A stretch of 64,000 bases of DNA from Mesorhizobium sp. (GCF_023954305.1 NZ_JAMLIG010000002.1:186001-250000); one strand, 5' to 3'. Shown: positions 52,647-62,627, counted from the first letter of the stretch. Notes: generated by a model not told the origin, from the letters alone. Numbers and translations: made by a program.

Positions 52647-54755
52647 ATGCGCCCCTCCCTCCTCGATCCGCTCTTCGCGCCGATCACTTCGCTCGACGGC
52701 GTCGGCGAGCGCACGGCGCGGCTGATCGACAATGTCGTGCCGGCCGACGTGACCGGACGCGGCGCGCGGATCGGCGACCTCCTGTTCACGCTGCCGCATT
52801 CGGTGATCGACCGGCGCAACCGGCCGGGCATCGCGTTGTCGCCCGAAGGCGCGATCGTGACGCTGGAGGTGCGCGTCGACCGCCACCAGCCGCCGCCGCG
52901 CGGCAACCGCTCAGTACCCTATCGTGTGTTCGCCCACGACGACACTGGCGAGATCGGCCTGACCTTCTTCCGCGGCCATCGCGAATGGCTGGAAAAGCAG
53001 CTCCCCCTCGGCGAAACGGTCGTCATCTCCGGCCGGATGGAGTGGTTCAATGGCCGCCCCACGATGGTTCATCCCGACCACATCGCCCTTCTCGGCGAAA
53101 GCGACGACCTGCCGTTGGTCGAGCCGGTCTATCCGCTCACGGCCGGCCTGTCGGGGCGCACGCTGCGCAAGGCCGTCGGACAGGCGCTGGCACGGCTCCC
53201 CGTGCTGCCGGAATGGCAGGACGAAAGCGTGATGAAGGCGCACACGTTCCCGCCGTTCGCCGCGGCGCTGGCGCGGATCCACAATCCCGCCGATCCGATC
53301 GACGTATCGCCGGAGAACGCCGCCTGGCGCCGGCTCGCCTATGACGAACTCTTCGCCGGCCAGGTGTCGCTGGCGCTGGTCAGGGCACGCACGCGGCGCC
53401 TGTCCGGGCGGCCGCTCAGAGGCGACGGCAGGCTGGAGCAGGCGATCAAGGATGCCCTGCCCTATTCGCTGACGCGTTCCCAGCAGACGGCGCTGGAGGA
53501 AATCCACGCCGACATGGAGAAGCCGGAGCGCATGCTGCGCCTGCTGCAGGGCGACGTCGGTTCAGGCAAGACGGTGGTGGCGCTGCTCGCCATGGCCCGC
53601 GCTGCGGAAGCCGGCGCCCAGTCGGCGCTGATGGCGCCGACCGAGATCCTCGCCCGCCAGCATCACGCGACGATCGCTTCGCTCGCGGCGAAGGCAGGGC
53701 TACGGGCAGCGGTCCTCACCGGCCGGGAGAAGGGCCGCGAGCGGACAGAGGTCCTGACCGGACTTGCCGACGGGTCGATTCATATCGTCGTCGGCACCCA
53801 CGCGCTCTTCCAGGAGGGCGTCGAGTATCACGATCTGGGACTTGCCATCGTCGACGAGCAGCACCGCTTCGGCGTGCATCAGCGCCTCGCCATCACCGCC
53901 AAGGGTAATGCCCCCGACATGCTGGTGATGACCGCGACGCCGATCCCGCGCACGCTGGTGCTCACCGCCTTCGGCGACATGGATGTATCGCGGCTGACGG
54001 AGAAGCCCGCCGGGCGCCGGCCGATCAACACCGTGACGCTGCCGCTCGAGCGGCTGGACGACCTCGTCGGACGGATGCAGGCGGCGGTCGCCGAAGGCCA
54101 GAAGATCTACTGGATCTGCCCCTTGGTCGAAGACTCCGACGAAATCAAAGTCACCTCGGCCGAGGATCGCCACACCTCCTTGAGGCCGGTGTTCGGGAAC
54201 CGCGTCGGGTTGGTGCACGGCCGCATGAAGGGCGCCGAAAAGGACGAGGCGATGCGCGCGTTCAAGGCGGGTGAGACGCGCGTCCTCGTGGCGACCACCG
54301 TCATCGAGGTCGGCGTCGACGTGCCTGATGCGACGATCATCGTGATCGAGCACGCCGAACGCTTCGGCTTGGCGCAGTTGCACCAGCTGCGCGGCCGCGT
54401 CGGACGCGGCGACAAGCCGTCGACCTGCGTGCTGCTCTACAAGGCCCCGCTAGGCGAGACGGCGCACAAGCGACTGTCGGTGATGCGGGACACCGAGGAC
54501 GGCTTCCTCATCTCCGAGGAGGATCTGAAGCTGCGCGGCGAAGGCGACCTCCTGGGAACGAAGCAGTCCGGCACGCCGGGCTTCCAGGTGGCGCGGATCG
54601 AGTTCCACGCTGACCTGCTCGAAACCGCACGCGACGACGCCCGCCTGCTGCTCTCGCGCGACCCGGACCTCTTGTCGGAGCGCGGCGACGCGGTGCGAAT
54701 CCTGCTTTATCTGTTCGGGAGGGACGAAGCAGTGAGATTGCTCAGGGCTGGGTGA
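52647..54755 (+). CDS. recG: ATP-dependent DNA helicase RecG
   Basis: The 702-residue branch-migration helicase processes stalled forks and Holliday junctions. It contains an N-terminal wedge/OB domain (SLDGVGERTARLI; PYRVFAHDDTGEIGLTFFRG), then Walker A GDVGSGKTVVA, VDEQHRFGVHQR, and QLRGRVGRGDKPS. The start chosen is ATG 52647; the frame opens 7 codons earlier. It is divergent from sdhE. Confidence 0.97.
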   Translation: MRPSLLDPLFAPITSLDGVGERTARLIDNVVPADVTGRGARIGDLLFTLPHSVIDRRNRPGIALSPEGAIVTLEVRVDRHQPPPRGNRSVPYRVFAHDDTGEIGLTFFRGHREWLEKQLPLGETVVISGRMEWFNGRPTMVHPDHIALLGESDDLPLVEPVYPLTAGLSGRTLRKAVGQALARLPVLPEWQDESVMKAHTFPPFAAALARIHNPADPIDVSPENAAWRRLAYDELFAGQVSLALVRARTRRLSGRPLRGDGRLEQAIKDALPYSLTRSQQTALEEIHADMEKPERMLRLLQGDVGSGKTVVALLAMARAAEAGAQSALMAPTEILARQHHATIASLAAKAGLRAAVLTGREKGRERTEVLTGLADGSIHIVVGTHALFQEGVEYHDLGLAIVDEQHRFGVHQRLAITAKGNAPDMLVMTATPIPRTLVLTAFGDMDVSRLTEKPAGRRPINTVTLPLERLDDLVGRMQAAVAEGQKIYWICPLVEDSDEIKVTSAEDRHTSLRPVFGNRVGLVHGRMKGAEKDEAMRAFKAGETRVLVATTVIEVGVDVPDATIIVIEHAERFGLAQLHQLRGRVGRGDKPSTCVLLYKAPLGETAHKRLSVMRDTEDGFLISEEDLKLRGEGDLLGTKQSGTPGFQVARIEFHADLLETARDDARLLLSRDPDLLSERGDAVRILLYLFGRDEAVRLLRAG

Positions 54756-54850
54756 GCGTTGAGGCGTTCGCTGCCGCCACACACCCATCGCTGTCGTCGT
54801 CCCGGACACCGGCACGCCATCCGGGATGACGAGCGCAATAAAAACAGGGT

Positions 54851-55498
54851 CTATTTGTCCTTGACCACCTTCGCCGTCAGGTCCGCGTCCGCGTCAGGGG
54901 GAACCAGCCCGGCCGAGATCAGGAAGCGGGCCGCCTCCTCGATCGACATCTTCAGCGGGATCACGTCCTTTTCGGCGACATACATGATGTAGCCGGTGGT
55001 GACATTGGGCGAGATCGGCCGGAACACGGCGATCGTCCGTCCGACCTTGTCCTCCAGTACCTTGTTGATCTCGGTCTCCTGCTGACGCGGAACGAGCACG
55101 ATCGACCACAGACCCTTGCGCGGCCATTCGATCAGACCGACGCGGCTGAACAGGTCGGACCGGTTTGCCAGCACCGTCGAGAAGATCTTCTTCAACCCGC
55201 CATAGAGATTGGTGACGAGCGGAATGCGACCGACCAATCGCTCGCCGGTGTGGACGATCGACCGGCCGATGAAGTTTGCCGCCAAGAAGCCGACCAGCGT
55301 GATCATCAGCAGCGCGACGATGAGGCCGACGCCCGGCACGGCGAAGGGCAGGTAATTGTCCGGATTGTATCTCAGCGGGATGTAGGGCTTCACCCAGCCG
55401 TCGACCCACTGGATGAACGACCAGACGAGATAGGTCGTGATCGCCAGTGGGGCGCAGACGATCAGTCCGGTCAGGAAGTAGTTGCGCAGGCGTGTCAT
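54851..55498 (-). CDS. DUF502 membrane protein
   Basis: The 215-residue protein begins MTRLRNYFLTGLIVCAPLAIT, with two membrane segments (about 10-30 and 65-95), and carries GRIPLVTNLYGGLKKIF, VLVPRQQETEINKV and the PTTGYI-like NVTTGYIMYV, the DUF502 signature. Function unknown. The gene converges on recG and is next to glmS. Confidence 0.93.
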   Translation of the reverse strand: MTRLRNYFLTGLIVCAPLAITTYLVWSFIQWVDGWVKPYIPLRYNPDNYLPFAVPGVGLIVALLMITLVGFLAANFIGRSIVHTGERLVGRIPLVTNLYGGLKKIFSTVLANRSDLFSRVGLIEWPRKGLWSIVLVPRQQETEINKVLEDKVGRTIAVFRPISPNVTTGYIMYVAEKDVIPLKMSIEEAARFLISAGLVPPDADADLTAKVVKDK

Positions 55499-55573
55499 GG
55501 GTCGACCCGGCAGGAGGCGAACATCGCCTCCTTCATATTGCACTGCGGCAGGAAAATGAACCGCGTAAAGCGG

Positions 55574-57397
55574 TCACTCCACCGTGACCGACTTCGCCAG
55601 GTTGCGCGGCTGGTCCACGTCGGTGCCCATGAACACCGCCGTGTAGTAGGCCAGCATCTGGATCGGCAGCGCATAGATGATCGGCGAGATGATCTCCGGC
55701 ACGTCGGGCAGGACGATGGTCTCCATCGTATCGACGCTGGTCAGCGCCGCGCCCTTCTTGTCGGTGATCAGGATGATGCGTCCGCCGCGCGCCGCGACTT
55801 CCTGCATGTTCGACACCGTCTTCTCGAAAATGCGGTCGTGCGGAGCAATCACGATGACCGGCATGTTCTCGTCGATCAGCGCGATCGGGCCGTGCTTCAA
55901 TTCTCCCGCTGCATAACCTTCGGCGTGGATGTAGCTGATTTCCTTCAGCTTCAGCGCACCTTCCAGTGCCAGGGGATAGTTGGTGTCGCGGCCCAGATAG
56001 AGCACGTTTTTCACCTTGGACAGTTGCCGCGCGACCTTTTCGATCTGCTCGGCGAGCTTCAGCACCTGGGTGGCGAAACGCGGCGTCTCGGAAAGCTGGC
56101 GCACCAGCGCCTGCTCCTGTTTGTCGTCGATATGGCCGCGTGCGCGCGCCGCCCGCACGGCAAGCGAGGCAAGCACGGAAAGCTGGCAGGTGAAGGCTTT
56201 CGTCGAGGCGACGCCGATTTCCGGGCCGGCAAGCGTCGGAAAGATCGCATCGCTCTCGCGCGCGATGGTCGATTCGCGCACGTTGACGATCGCGGTGATC
56301 GGAACTCCCGCTTTGCGGCAGTAGCGCAGCGAGGCGAGCGTATCTGCGGTCTCGCCCGACTGCGAGATGAACAGGGCCGCGCTGTCGGGCGAGATCGGCA
56401 TCTCGCGGTAGCGGAATTCCGACGCCACGTCGATGTCGACCGGCAGGCGGGCGAGGCGCTCGAACCAGTATTTGCCGATCAACCCGGCGAGATAGGCCGT
56501 CCCGCAGGCCGAGATCGACAGGCGGTCGATCCTGGCGAAGTCGAACGGCAGTTCGATCGGCTTTGCCGAGCCGGTCGTGAAGTCGAGATAGTTCCCGAGC
56601 GTATGGGAAATGACCTCCGGCTGTTCGTGAATCTCCTTCTGCATGAAATGGTGGAAATTGCCCTTGTCCACCAGGAAGGAGGTGCCGACCGACTGGGTGC
56701 GTTTGCGTTCTACCGGAGCGCCGGTCATGTCGTGGATCTGCATCTGGTTGCGGCGCACCACCACCCAGTCGCCATCCTCAAGATATGTGATTGAGTTGGT
56801 AAACGGCGCGAGCGCGATGGCGTCCGAACCGAGATACATCTCGCCCTCGCCATGCCCCACGGCCAGCGGCGGTCCGTTGCGGGCGCCGACGATCAGGTCC
56901 TCGTCGCCGCGGAACATGATGGCGAGCGCAAAAGCGCCCTCCAGCCGCTTCAGCGCGTTGAAGGCGGCCTCCTCGGGCGCCTTGCCGCGCGCAAGCTCGC
57001 GCGAGACCAGATGGGCCACCACTTCCGTGTCGGTCTGCGAGGTGAATTCGTAGCCGTCCTTGCGCAGCTCGGCCTTCAGTTCGGCAAAATTCTCGATGAT
57101 TCCATTGTGGACGATCGCGACGTCCTTGGAGAAATGCGGGTGCGCGTTGACCTCGTTGGGAACGCCGTGCGTCGCCCAGCGGGTATGGCCGATGCCGATA
57201 AAGCCGTCGAGCGGTTCGGCCTTCAGTCGGCGCTCCAGATTGATCAGCTTTCCCTCGGCCCGGCGCCTCTCCAGCCTCCCGTGCTCGACGGTGGCGACGC
57301 CGGCGGAATCATAGCCTCGGTATTCGAGCCGCTTGAGGGCTTCTACGATCAGCGGTGCGACCGGCGTGCTGCCGACGATCCCTACGATACCGCACAT
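55574..57397 (-). CDS. glmS: glutamine--fructose-6-phosphate aminotransferase GlmS
   Basis: The 607-residue enzyme makes glucosamine-6-phosphate. The N-terminal glutaminase has catalytic Cys2 (MCGIVGIVG) and RWATHG; two SIS sugar-isomerase domains follow (ISACGTAYLAG; SGETADTLAS; YLGRDTNYPLALEGALKLKEISYIHAEGY). DQPRNLAKSVTVE is the C-terminal family ending. Upstream lies the repeat and glmU on the same strand, giving a glmU-glmS pair. Confidence 0.97.
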   Translation of the reverse strand: MCGIVGIVGSTPVAPLIVEALKRLEYRGYDSAGVATVEHGRLERRRAEGKLINLERRLKAEPLDGFIGIGHTRWATHGVPNEVNAHPHFSKDVAIVHNGIIENFAELKAELRKDGYEFTSQTDTEVVAHLVSRELARGKAPEEAAFNALKRLEGAFALAIMFRGDEDLIVGARNGPPLAVGHGEGEMYLGSDAIALAPFTNSITYLEDGDWVVVRRNQMQIHDMTGAPVERKRTQSVGTSFLVDKGNFHHFMQKEIHEQPEVISHTLGNYLDFTTGSAKPIELPFDFARIDRLSISACGTAYLAGLIGKYWFERLARLPVDIDVASEFRYREMPISPDSAALFISQSGETADTLASLRYCRKAGVPITAIVNVRESTIARESDAIFPTLAGPEIGVASTKAFTCQLSVLASLAVRAARARGHIDDKQEQALVRQLSETPRFATQVLKLAEQIEKVARQLSKVKNVLYLGRDTNYPLALEGALKLKEISYIHAEGYAAGELKHGPIALIDENMPVIVIAPHDRIFEKTVSNMQEVAARGGRIILITDKKGAALTSVDTMETIVLPDVPEIISPIIYALPIQMLAYYTAVFMGTDVDQPRNLAKSVTVE

Positions 57398-57608
57398 TGA
57401 GACTTACCCCTCGATTCGCCTGAAACTAGTCAATGCCCCGCTCATCTAGGCAGCGCGTAGGCCCGGCCGGAAGTCAAACTTGGTTTCAATCCATTGCAGC
57501 GAACGAACGCGGCCATGACCCGGATCATGACAGGATAGTTTTCAGGAAGTCTTACAGCGCCGCAGATACTTGCAGAGATCAGGCTTCGGTCCGTGAGGGG
57601 CATCACAA

Positions 57609-57739
57609 CCCCGACTCCGGTTTGCTGCGCAAACCACCTCTCCCCCTTTCAGGGGTAGAGGATGGAGCCTGCGGCCGCCTTCCTCTCCCCCGTCGAACGG
57701 GGGAGAGGTGTCGAGGCGAAGCCGAGACGGAGTGGGGGT
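57609..57739. repeat. palindromic intergenic repeat (rhizobial intergenic mosaic-like element)
   Basis: The interval between glmS and glmU has a perfect 12-bp stem at 57682-57708 (CCTCTCCCCCGT, loop CGA), an imperfect stem near 57636-57660, and outer ends that are broadly complementary (CCCCGACTCCG against CGGAGTGGGGG). This layout resembles the RIME-like repeats of rhizobial genomes. On the minus strand it may also act as a transcript end after glmU. Confidence 0.6.
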
Positions 57740-57751
57740 CGACTGCAGTCT

Positions 57752-59110
57752 CTATCCCGAGGACTTGCTTTTGATCGCGGCGTACCTCTCGCGCAACGCT
57801 TTGGCCCGGTCGGGTTTCGTCTCCTGACGCGCGCGGCCGAAGGCGAGGCCGTCGTCGGGCACGTTCTCGGTGATGACGCTGCCGGAGGCGACATAGGCGT
57901 TGTCGCCGATCGAGACAGGGGCGACCAGCGCCGAGTTCGAACCGATAAAGGCCCCTGCCCCTATCCGCGTCACGTGCTTGTTGTAGCCGTCATAGTTGCA
58001 GGTAATGGTGCCCGCCCCAATGTTGGCTCCCGCGCCGATCTCTGCATCGCCGATATAGGTCAGGTGGTTGACCTTGGCCCCGGGCCCGACCACCGCCTTC
58101 TTGATCTCGCAGAAATTGCCGACCCGGGCCTTCTCCCGCAGCTCCGCGCCCGGCCGCAGCCTGGCGAACGGTCCGATATTGCTGCCGCTCGCGACCGTCG
58201 CGCCCTCGATGTGGGAGAAGGCATGGATGGTCACGCCCGACGCGATCCTGGCCCCCGGCCCAAACACGACGTTCGGCTCGAGTATCGTGTCCGCCCCGAT
58301 CTCGGTGTCGTGCGAAAGGAACACGGTTTCGGGCGCGATCATCGTCACGCCCGACAGCATTGCCTCCCGCCGCGCGCGCGTCTGCCAGATGGCTTCGGCT
58401 TCCGCGAGCTCTGCGCGGTTGTTGATCCCGAGCACGTTCTCGTAGTCGGCTTCCGTTGCCTTGACTTTCAGGCCTCGCGCATTGGCGATCTCGACGATGT
58501 CCGTCAGATAATACTCGCCCTTGGCATTGGCATTGCCGACCGCCTCGAGCAGGGCCAGCGCCTGGCGCCCGTCGATCGCCATCAGCCCGCCATTGCAGAA
58601 GCCGATCTTCCGTTCCTCCGGCGAGCAGTCCTTGTCCTCGCGGATCGCTGCCAGTCCTCCGTCCTTCTCGATCAGGCGGCCATAGCCGGAAGGCGCATCG
58701 GTGCGGAAACCGATCACCGCGACCGCATTGCCTTCGGCCACCAGTTTTCGCGCGGCGGCGAGCGGCGCTGCCGCGATCAGCGGCGTGTCGCCGAACATCA
58801 CCAGCACGTCGTCATAGCCGCGCGCAATCGCCATCCGCGCCGCCAGCACCGCGTGCGCGGTACCCAGGCGCTCCACCTGCTCGAACGTCTCCGCGCCGGG
58901 CGCAAACGGCGTCACCGCCTTGCGGACCGCCTCGCCGCCGCGCCCGACGACGACGGCGACGTCCGTGCCGCCCGCCGCGATCGCCGCCTTGGCCACATGC
59001 GCGACCATCGGCAGGCCGGCGATTTCGTGCAGCACTTTCGGCATCGCGCTCTTCATGCGCGTGCCCTCGCCGGCGGCGAGGATGATCGTCAGGCAGCTTC
59101 TCTGGCTCAT
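57752..59110 (-). CDS. glmU: bifunctional GlmU (glucosamine-1-P acetyltransferase / UDP-GlcNAc pyrophosphorylase)
   Basis: The 452-residue bifunctional enzyme makes UDP-GlcNAc, the substrate of MurA. N-terminal pyrophosphorylase: LAAGEGTRMKSAMPKVLHEIAG; C-terminal left-handed beta-helix with hexapeptide repeats (EIGADTILEPNVVFGPGARIASGV) and the acetyltransferase loop TYIGDAEIGAGANIGAGTI. It lies upstream of glmS, so the two steps of amino-sugar supply are linked. Confidence 0.97.
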   Translation of the reverse strand: MSQRSCLTIILAAGEGTRMKSAMPKVLHEIAGLPMVAHVAKAAIAAGGTDVAVVVGRGGEAVRKAVTPFAPGAETFEQVERLGTAHAVLAARMAIARGYDDVLVMFGDTPLIAAAPLAAARKLVAEGNAVAVIGFRTDAPSGYGRLIEKDGGLAAIREDKDCSPEERKIGFCNGGLMAIDGRQALALLEAVGNANAKGEYYLTDIVEIANARGLKVKATEADYENVLGINNRAELAEAEAIWQTRARREAMLSGVTMIAPETVFLSHDTEIGADTILEPNVVFGPGARIASGVTIHAFSHIEGATVASGSNIGPFARLRPGAELREKARVGNFCEIKKAVVGPGAKVNHLTYIGDAEIGAGANIGAGTITCNYDGYNKHVTRIGAGAFIGSNSALVAPVSIGDNAYVASGSVITENVPDDGLAFGRARQETKPDRAKALRERYAAIKSKSSG

Positions 59111-59205
59111 GAAGGGATCCGCAGTGCGTGTTGATCGGGATTCGGCGCATCTGTATCACCCGCCTGCGTCCGCTCCAATGCGAGGCGACAGGAGCTGGCG
59201 AACGA

Positions 59206-60159
59206 ATGGCTAACGAAATTTCCCGCGCGAAAGCGCTCGCCGTTCTTGTGATGGTGGCGACGCCGCTCCTGTTCTCGACCAACCTCATCTTCGGCCGCGC
59301 GGTGATCGGCGACGTGGCGCCGTTTACGCTGGCCTTCGTGCGCTGGGGCCTGGTGGCGCTGATCCTGGCGCCATTCCTGCTGCGCGAGCGAAGCGCTTTG
59401 AGGAACGTTCTGTCCGCCCGGCCGGGGCTGATCGCAACGCTGTCCTTTCTCGGAATGGTGATCTGCGGCGCCGGCGTCTATGTCGCGCTGACCAGCACCA
59501 CGGCCACCAATGGCACGCTGATCTACACCAGCTCGTCGGTCTTCATCATCCTGATCGAGGCCGCTGTCTTCGGCCGCGCCATCGGCCTGCGCGAGGCGAT
59601 CGGATCCGCGATCGCCTTCGCCGGCGTTGCGGTGATCGTGCTGAAGGGCGATCTTCTCGCGCTCGTGCGGCTCGATGTCCATTGGGGCGACCTGGTCTTC
59701 GTCGCCGCCGCCTTCTGCTGGGCGGTCTATTCGATCCTCTACCGTTCGCCCGACCTGCGCGGCGTGTCGAATCTCGGCCTGTTCGGCCTCGTGGCGCTGG
59801 TCGCGACGCTGATGCTGGCGCCGATGGCGCTGGTCGAATTCGCGCTCGGCGGTTCGATGCCCGACCAGGCGGTCGACTGGGTGTCCATCGCCGGAATCGT
59901 GGTCTTCGCCTCGCTGCTGGCTTTTTCAGGTTTCCAATACGGCGTGCGCGTGCTCGGCCCATCGCTTGCCGGCATCTTCATGTATCTGATGCCGCCCTTC
60001 GCGGTGGCGATGGCGGTGATCTTCCTCGGCGAGACGTTCCGGCCCTTCCACGCGGCCGGCATCGCGCTGGTCATGGGCGGCGTGATCCTCGCCACCTTCC
60101 CCACGAGAAAGGCTCAGCCGAGCGTGCCGAGCGCCGGAAACGTCTCTAGCAGCCAGTAG
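59206..60159 (+). CDS. EamA/DMT family transporter
   Basis: The 317-residue protein has ten membrane segments in two EamA halves: LVMVATPLLFSTNLIFGRAV at the start, and AGIVVFASLLAFSGFQYGVRV and LFLGETFRP-like AVIFLGETFRPFHAAGIALVMGGV at the end. GGAG lies about 13 bases upstream of ATG 59206. Substrate unknown. The stop overlaps the convergent ccdA by 46 bp. Confidence 0.92.
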   Translation: MANEISRAKALAVLVMVATPLLFSTNLIFGRAVIGDVAPFTLAFVRWGLVALILAPFLLRERSALRNVLSARPGLIATLSFLGMVICGAGVYVALTSTTATNGTLIYTSSSVFIILIEAAVFGRAIGLREAIGSAIAFAGVAVIVLKGDLLALVRLDVHWGDLVFVAAAFCWAVYSILYRSPDLRGVSNLGLFGLVALVATLMLAPMALVEFALGGSMPDQAVDWVSIAGIVVFASLLAFSGFQYGVRVLGPSLAGIFMYLMPPFAVAMAVIFLGETFRPFHAAGIALVMGGVILATFPTRKAQPSVPSAGNVSSSQ

Positions 60160-60860
60160 GACGCTTTCTGGATGCCGCCCGTGAGGAACAGCACGCCGGC
60201 GATCACCAGAAGCGCGCCCATCACCTTCTCCACCCGGCCGAGATGCGCCCGGAAGCGCCCCGCGAAGCGCATGAAGGCGCCGGAAAAGAGTGCCGCGATG
60301 ATGAAGGGAATTCCGAGCCCTGCGGAATAGGCCGCGAGCAGCGCCGCGCCGCCGGCGACCGTTTCGCGGCCCCCCGCCAGCGTCAGGATCGGCCCGAGCA
60401 CCGGCCCAATGCACGGCGTCCAACCGAAGGCGAAGGCCAGCCCCATCACATAGGCCGCCGTCATGCTGGCCGGTTGTCCGCCGGCCTGAAAGCGCGCCTC
60501 CCGCGACAGGAAGGGAATCCGCACGACACCGAGAAAATTCAATCCCATCAGGATGATGGCCAGCCCCGCCGCCATCGCCAGCGGCTGCTGCCAGGTGCGC
60601 AGCAGTTGACCGACCGACGAAGCGCCGGCGCCGAGCGCGACGAACACGGTCGAAAAGCCGAGCACGAAGGCGAAAGATGCCGTCAAAAGCGCCGCGCGGT
60701 TGGCCGTGGCGGTTGCCGTGCCGTCGGGATTGCGGAATTCCTCCACCGAGACGCCGGCCATGTAGCAGAGGTAGGGCGGCACCAGCGGCAGGACGCAGGG
60801 CGACAGGAACGACAGGGCCCCCGCCCCCACCGCGCTCAGATATCCGATGTCGATCGCCAC
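60114..60860 (-). CDS. ccdA: cytochrome c biogenesis protein CcdA
   Basis: The 248-residue membrane protein has six segments with ALSFLSPCVLPLVPPYLCYMAGV and the second Cys in FAFGWTPCIGPVLG. CcdA carries electrons from thioredoxin to periplasmic thiol proteins for c-type cytochrome maturation. GTG 60860 is chosen because GAGGG lies about 6 bases upstream and no ATG is near the conserved start. Confidence 0.92.
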   Translation of the reverse strand: MAIDIGYLSAVGAGALSFLSPCVLPLVPPYLCYMAGVSVEEFRNPDGTATATANRAALLTASFAFVLGFSTVFVALGAGASSVGQLLRTWQQPLAMAAGLAIILMGLNFLGVVRIPFLSREARFQAGGQPASMTAAYVMGLAFAFGWTPCIGPVLGPILTLAGGRETVAGGAALLAAYSAGLGIPFIIAALFSGAFMRFAGRFRAHLGRVEKVMGALLVIAGVLFLTGGIQKASYWLLETFPALGTLG

Positions 60861-61103
60861 GCCGCGCCCTCGAATGCAAAGTCCGGGCTCGATATAGCCG
60901 CCCCCACCGTCACACGCCATTCACCTTGGCGTGGCGTGTGGTCGCGACGCGCCAGACAGCTATGAGGGGTGCGGAGTGCGAACCTCGAACGGCGACGCCC
61001 CTTGCCGTGAACAAAAGACCTGATCAGAATCACATCTTTCTAACGCCGTGGCTGGAAGTCATGTAAGCTTCCGCAGGGGAACATATGCAATGAGGAGCTA
61101 GCA

Positions 61104-61649
61104 ATGTTTCGGATGCTGATCGCTGTCGCCGCCATATCGGCTTTCGCACAAGCGAGCGCCGCCCAATCTCTTGTCCCTGACAATTCGCGAACCCAAAAGG
61201 CATCAGGTCCGAGTGAGCCGGTCCAGCCCCTTGACGTCAGGCCCTCGGTCGCGGGCGGACCGAAAAAGATCATCTATCGGGTATCCGGACTCAGGGATAC
61301 GGGCGGCGCGGTGACCCCTGATATCGCATCGTTTGTCTCATGCACGTCCTTCTCCACCGTCGCCGAAGACGTGCGGATCATTGCCACAGGTTATGGGGGA
61401 ACTGCTTTCGCCGACGTGACAGTGACCGTCCCCGCCCGAAATACTGTGACGTTCTCCACACACGACATCCTGATGTACAGCGATATAAACTTGAATACGG
61501 GAGTAATATCGCAGGGTTCGGCCTTTGTATTGTCCACAACAACGAACCTCTTGTGCTCGGCGGGAATCGTCAATACGGCAACCTATGCCGTTGACGGGAT
61601 AGCTCTGCACATGCAGCGACTGTCTCCTCACCCAGGGACCGTCGAATAG
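61104..61649 (+). CDS. secreted protein of unknown function
   Basis: A 181-residue product with a signal peptide ending near ASA (residue 19). The mature part is Ser/Thr/Val-rich and probably beta-folded (VTVTVPARNTVTFSTHD). GAGGAG lies before ATG 61104. It stands alone between ccdA and tRNA-Lys and has lower GC. No family recognised. Confidence 0.68.
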   Translation: MFRMLIAVAAISAFAQASAAQSLVPDNSRTQKASGPSEPVQPLDVRPSVAGGPKKIIYRVSGLRDTGGAVTPDIASFVSCTSFSTVAEDVRIIATGYGGTAFADVTVTVPARNTVTFSTHDILMYSDINLNTGVISQGSAFVLSTTTNLLCSAGIVNTATYAVDGIALHMQRLSPHPGTVE

Positions 61650-61827
61650 CCGCTCGACCAATGCCGGTGAGACCATTCGGCTCGTCAGCTTCACGCCTTA
61701 TGATCCGGGATATATCGACCAGGACAGAGGATCCTGCGGTCATCAGCAACCCGTTCGGCACGAGGTTGTCACCCATGTCTTAGGAACAAACCGCTACCTA
61801 TGTGTCCGGGTCGGACAATGGGCAATT

Positions 61828-61903
61828 TGGTGAGCGCGATGGGACTCGAACCCATGACCTACAGATTAAAAGTCCGTTGCTCTACCAGCTGAGCTACGCG
61901 CCC
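61828..61903 (-). tRNA. tRNA-Lys (anticodon UUU)
   Basis: A 76-base tRNA on the minus strand with acceptor GGGCGCG/CGCGCTC (one G-T pair), D-arm GCTCAGCTGGTAGAGC, anticodon loop ACTTTTAAT giving TTT, T-loop GGTTCGAGTCC and encoded CCA. Confidence 0.97.
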
Positions 61904-62068
61904 ATCGGGCGGCACAAGGCCCCCTCGAAAGTGCGGCGGAACATAGGGACCGTGCCCGACGCGGTCAACCCGGAATCCGGGCGATTTCAGGCGTCCTCCG
62001 GCCCGTCGGAACTTCCCTTCACCCCGCCCGTTGAGGCGGATTGCAGCTTCTTTCGGAGGAAAATCCAC

Positions 62069-62530
62069 ATGAGCAAGGCCGTTTCAGTGAAAAAGACGTC
62101 CGGCAGCAAGCCGCTCGAAGCCGGCACCGGCGCCGGCGCGGCGATCGCCGAGCGGTCCAAGGATGCCGGGAAGTCCGGCAAGCCGGCCCCCAAAACGACC
62201 ACCGGCAAGGGAACAGCGGGCTCCGCGCCCAAGGCGGCCAAGACCTCGACGACGCGGAAGGCGAGCCCCTCCAAGCCATCCAAACCCGGTTCTCGACCGG
62301 CCGCTACCCCGCCGGCAAAGTCGTCGGCCAAACCGTCGACCAAGGGATCCAGGGCCGGTGGCGCGGCGAAAGCGCCCAAAGGCAAGGGGGCGGCAGGTGC
62401 CCTTGTCACGGGCGCGACCTCGGTCGCGAGCGGCGTCGCCTCGGTCGCCGGCAGCGTCGCTGGAGCGGTGGTCGGCATGGTAGCCGGCCGCAAATCGCCT
62501 GCGCGCAGCAAGGACATAAAAAAAACCTGA
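62069..62530 (+). CDS. histone H1-like Lys/Ala/Pro-rich protein with hydrophobic tail
   Basis: The 153-residue product starts at ATG 62069 with GGAGGA upstream. Residues 10-110 are a low-complexity Lys/Ala/Ser/Pro/Thr stretch (KAAKTSTTRKASPSKPSKPG) like bacterial histone H1-type DNA-binding tails. Residues 112-140 form a Gly/Ala/Val stretch with GxxxG-like spacing (SVASGVASVAGSVAGAVV). This tail could associate with a membrane. Two roles, nucleoid or membrane, are possible. No name can be given. Confidence 0.6.
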   Translation: MSKAVSVKKTSGSKPLEAGTGAGAAIAERSKDAGKSGKPAPKTTTGKGTAGSAPKAAKTSTTRKASPSKPSKPGSRPAATPPAKSSAKPSTKGSRAGGAAKAPKGKGAAGALVTGATSVASGVASVAGSVAGAVVGMVAGRKSPARSKDIKKT

Positions 62531-62627
62531 AATAATTTCAGTCCGCGCGGAACCACATAGCGGCGACCGCGTTGAACGCTCGAGACGGGCAGTCCCCTCA
62601 CCCCCCCGCCCGTCCCGCCCAAACTGC

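Noticed and set aside
55398..57500. glmS ribozyme or riboswitch upstream of glmS
   Set aside because: The upstream sequence shows no match to the ribozyme core that I can recognise, and the class is not typical of alphaproteobacteria.
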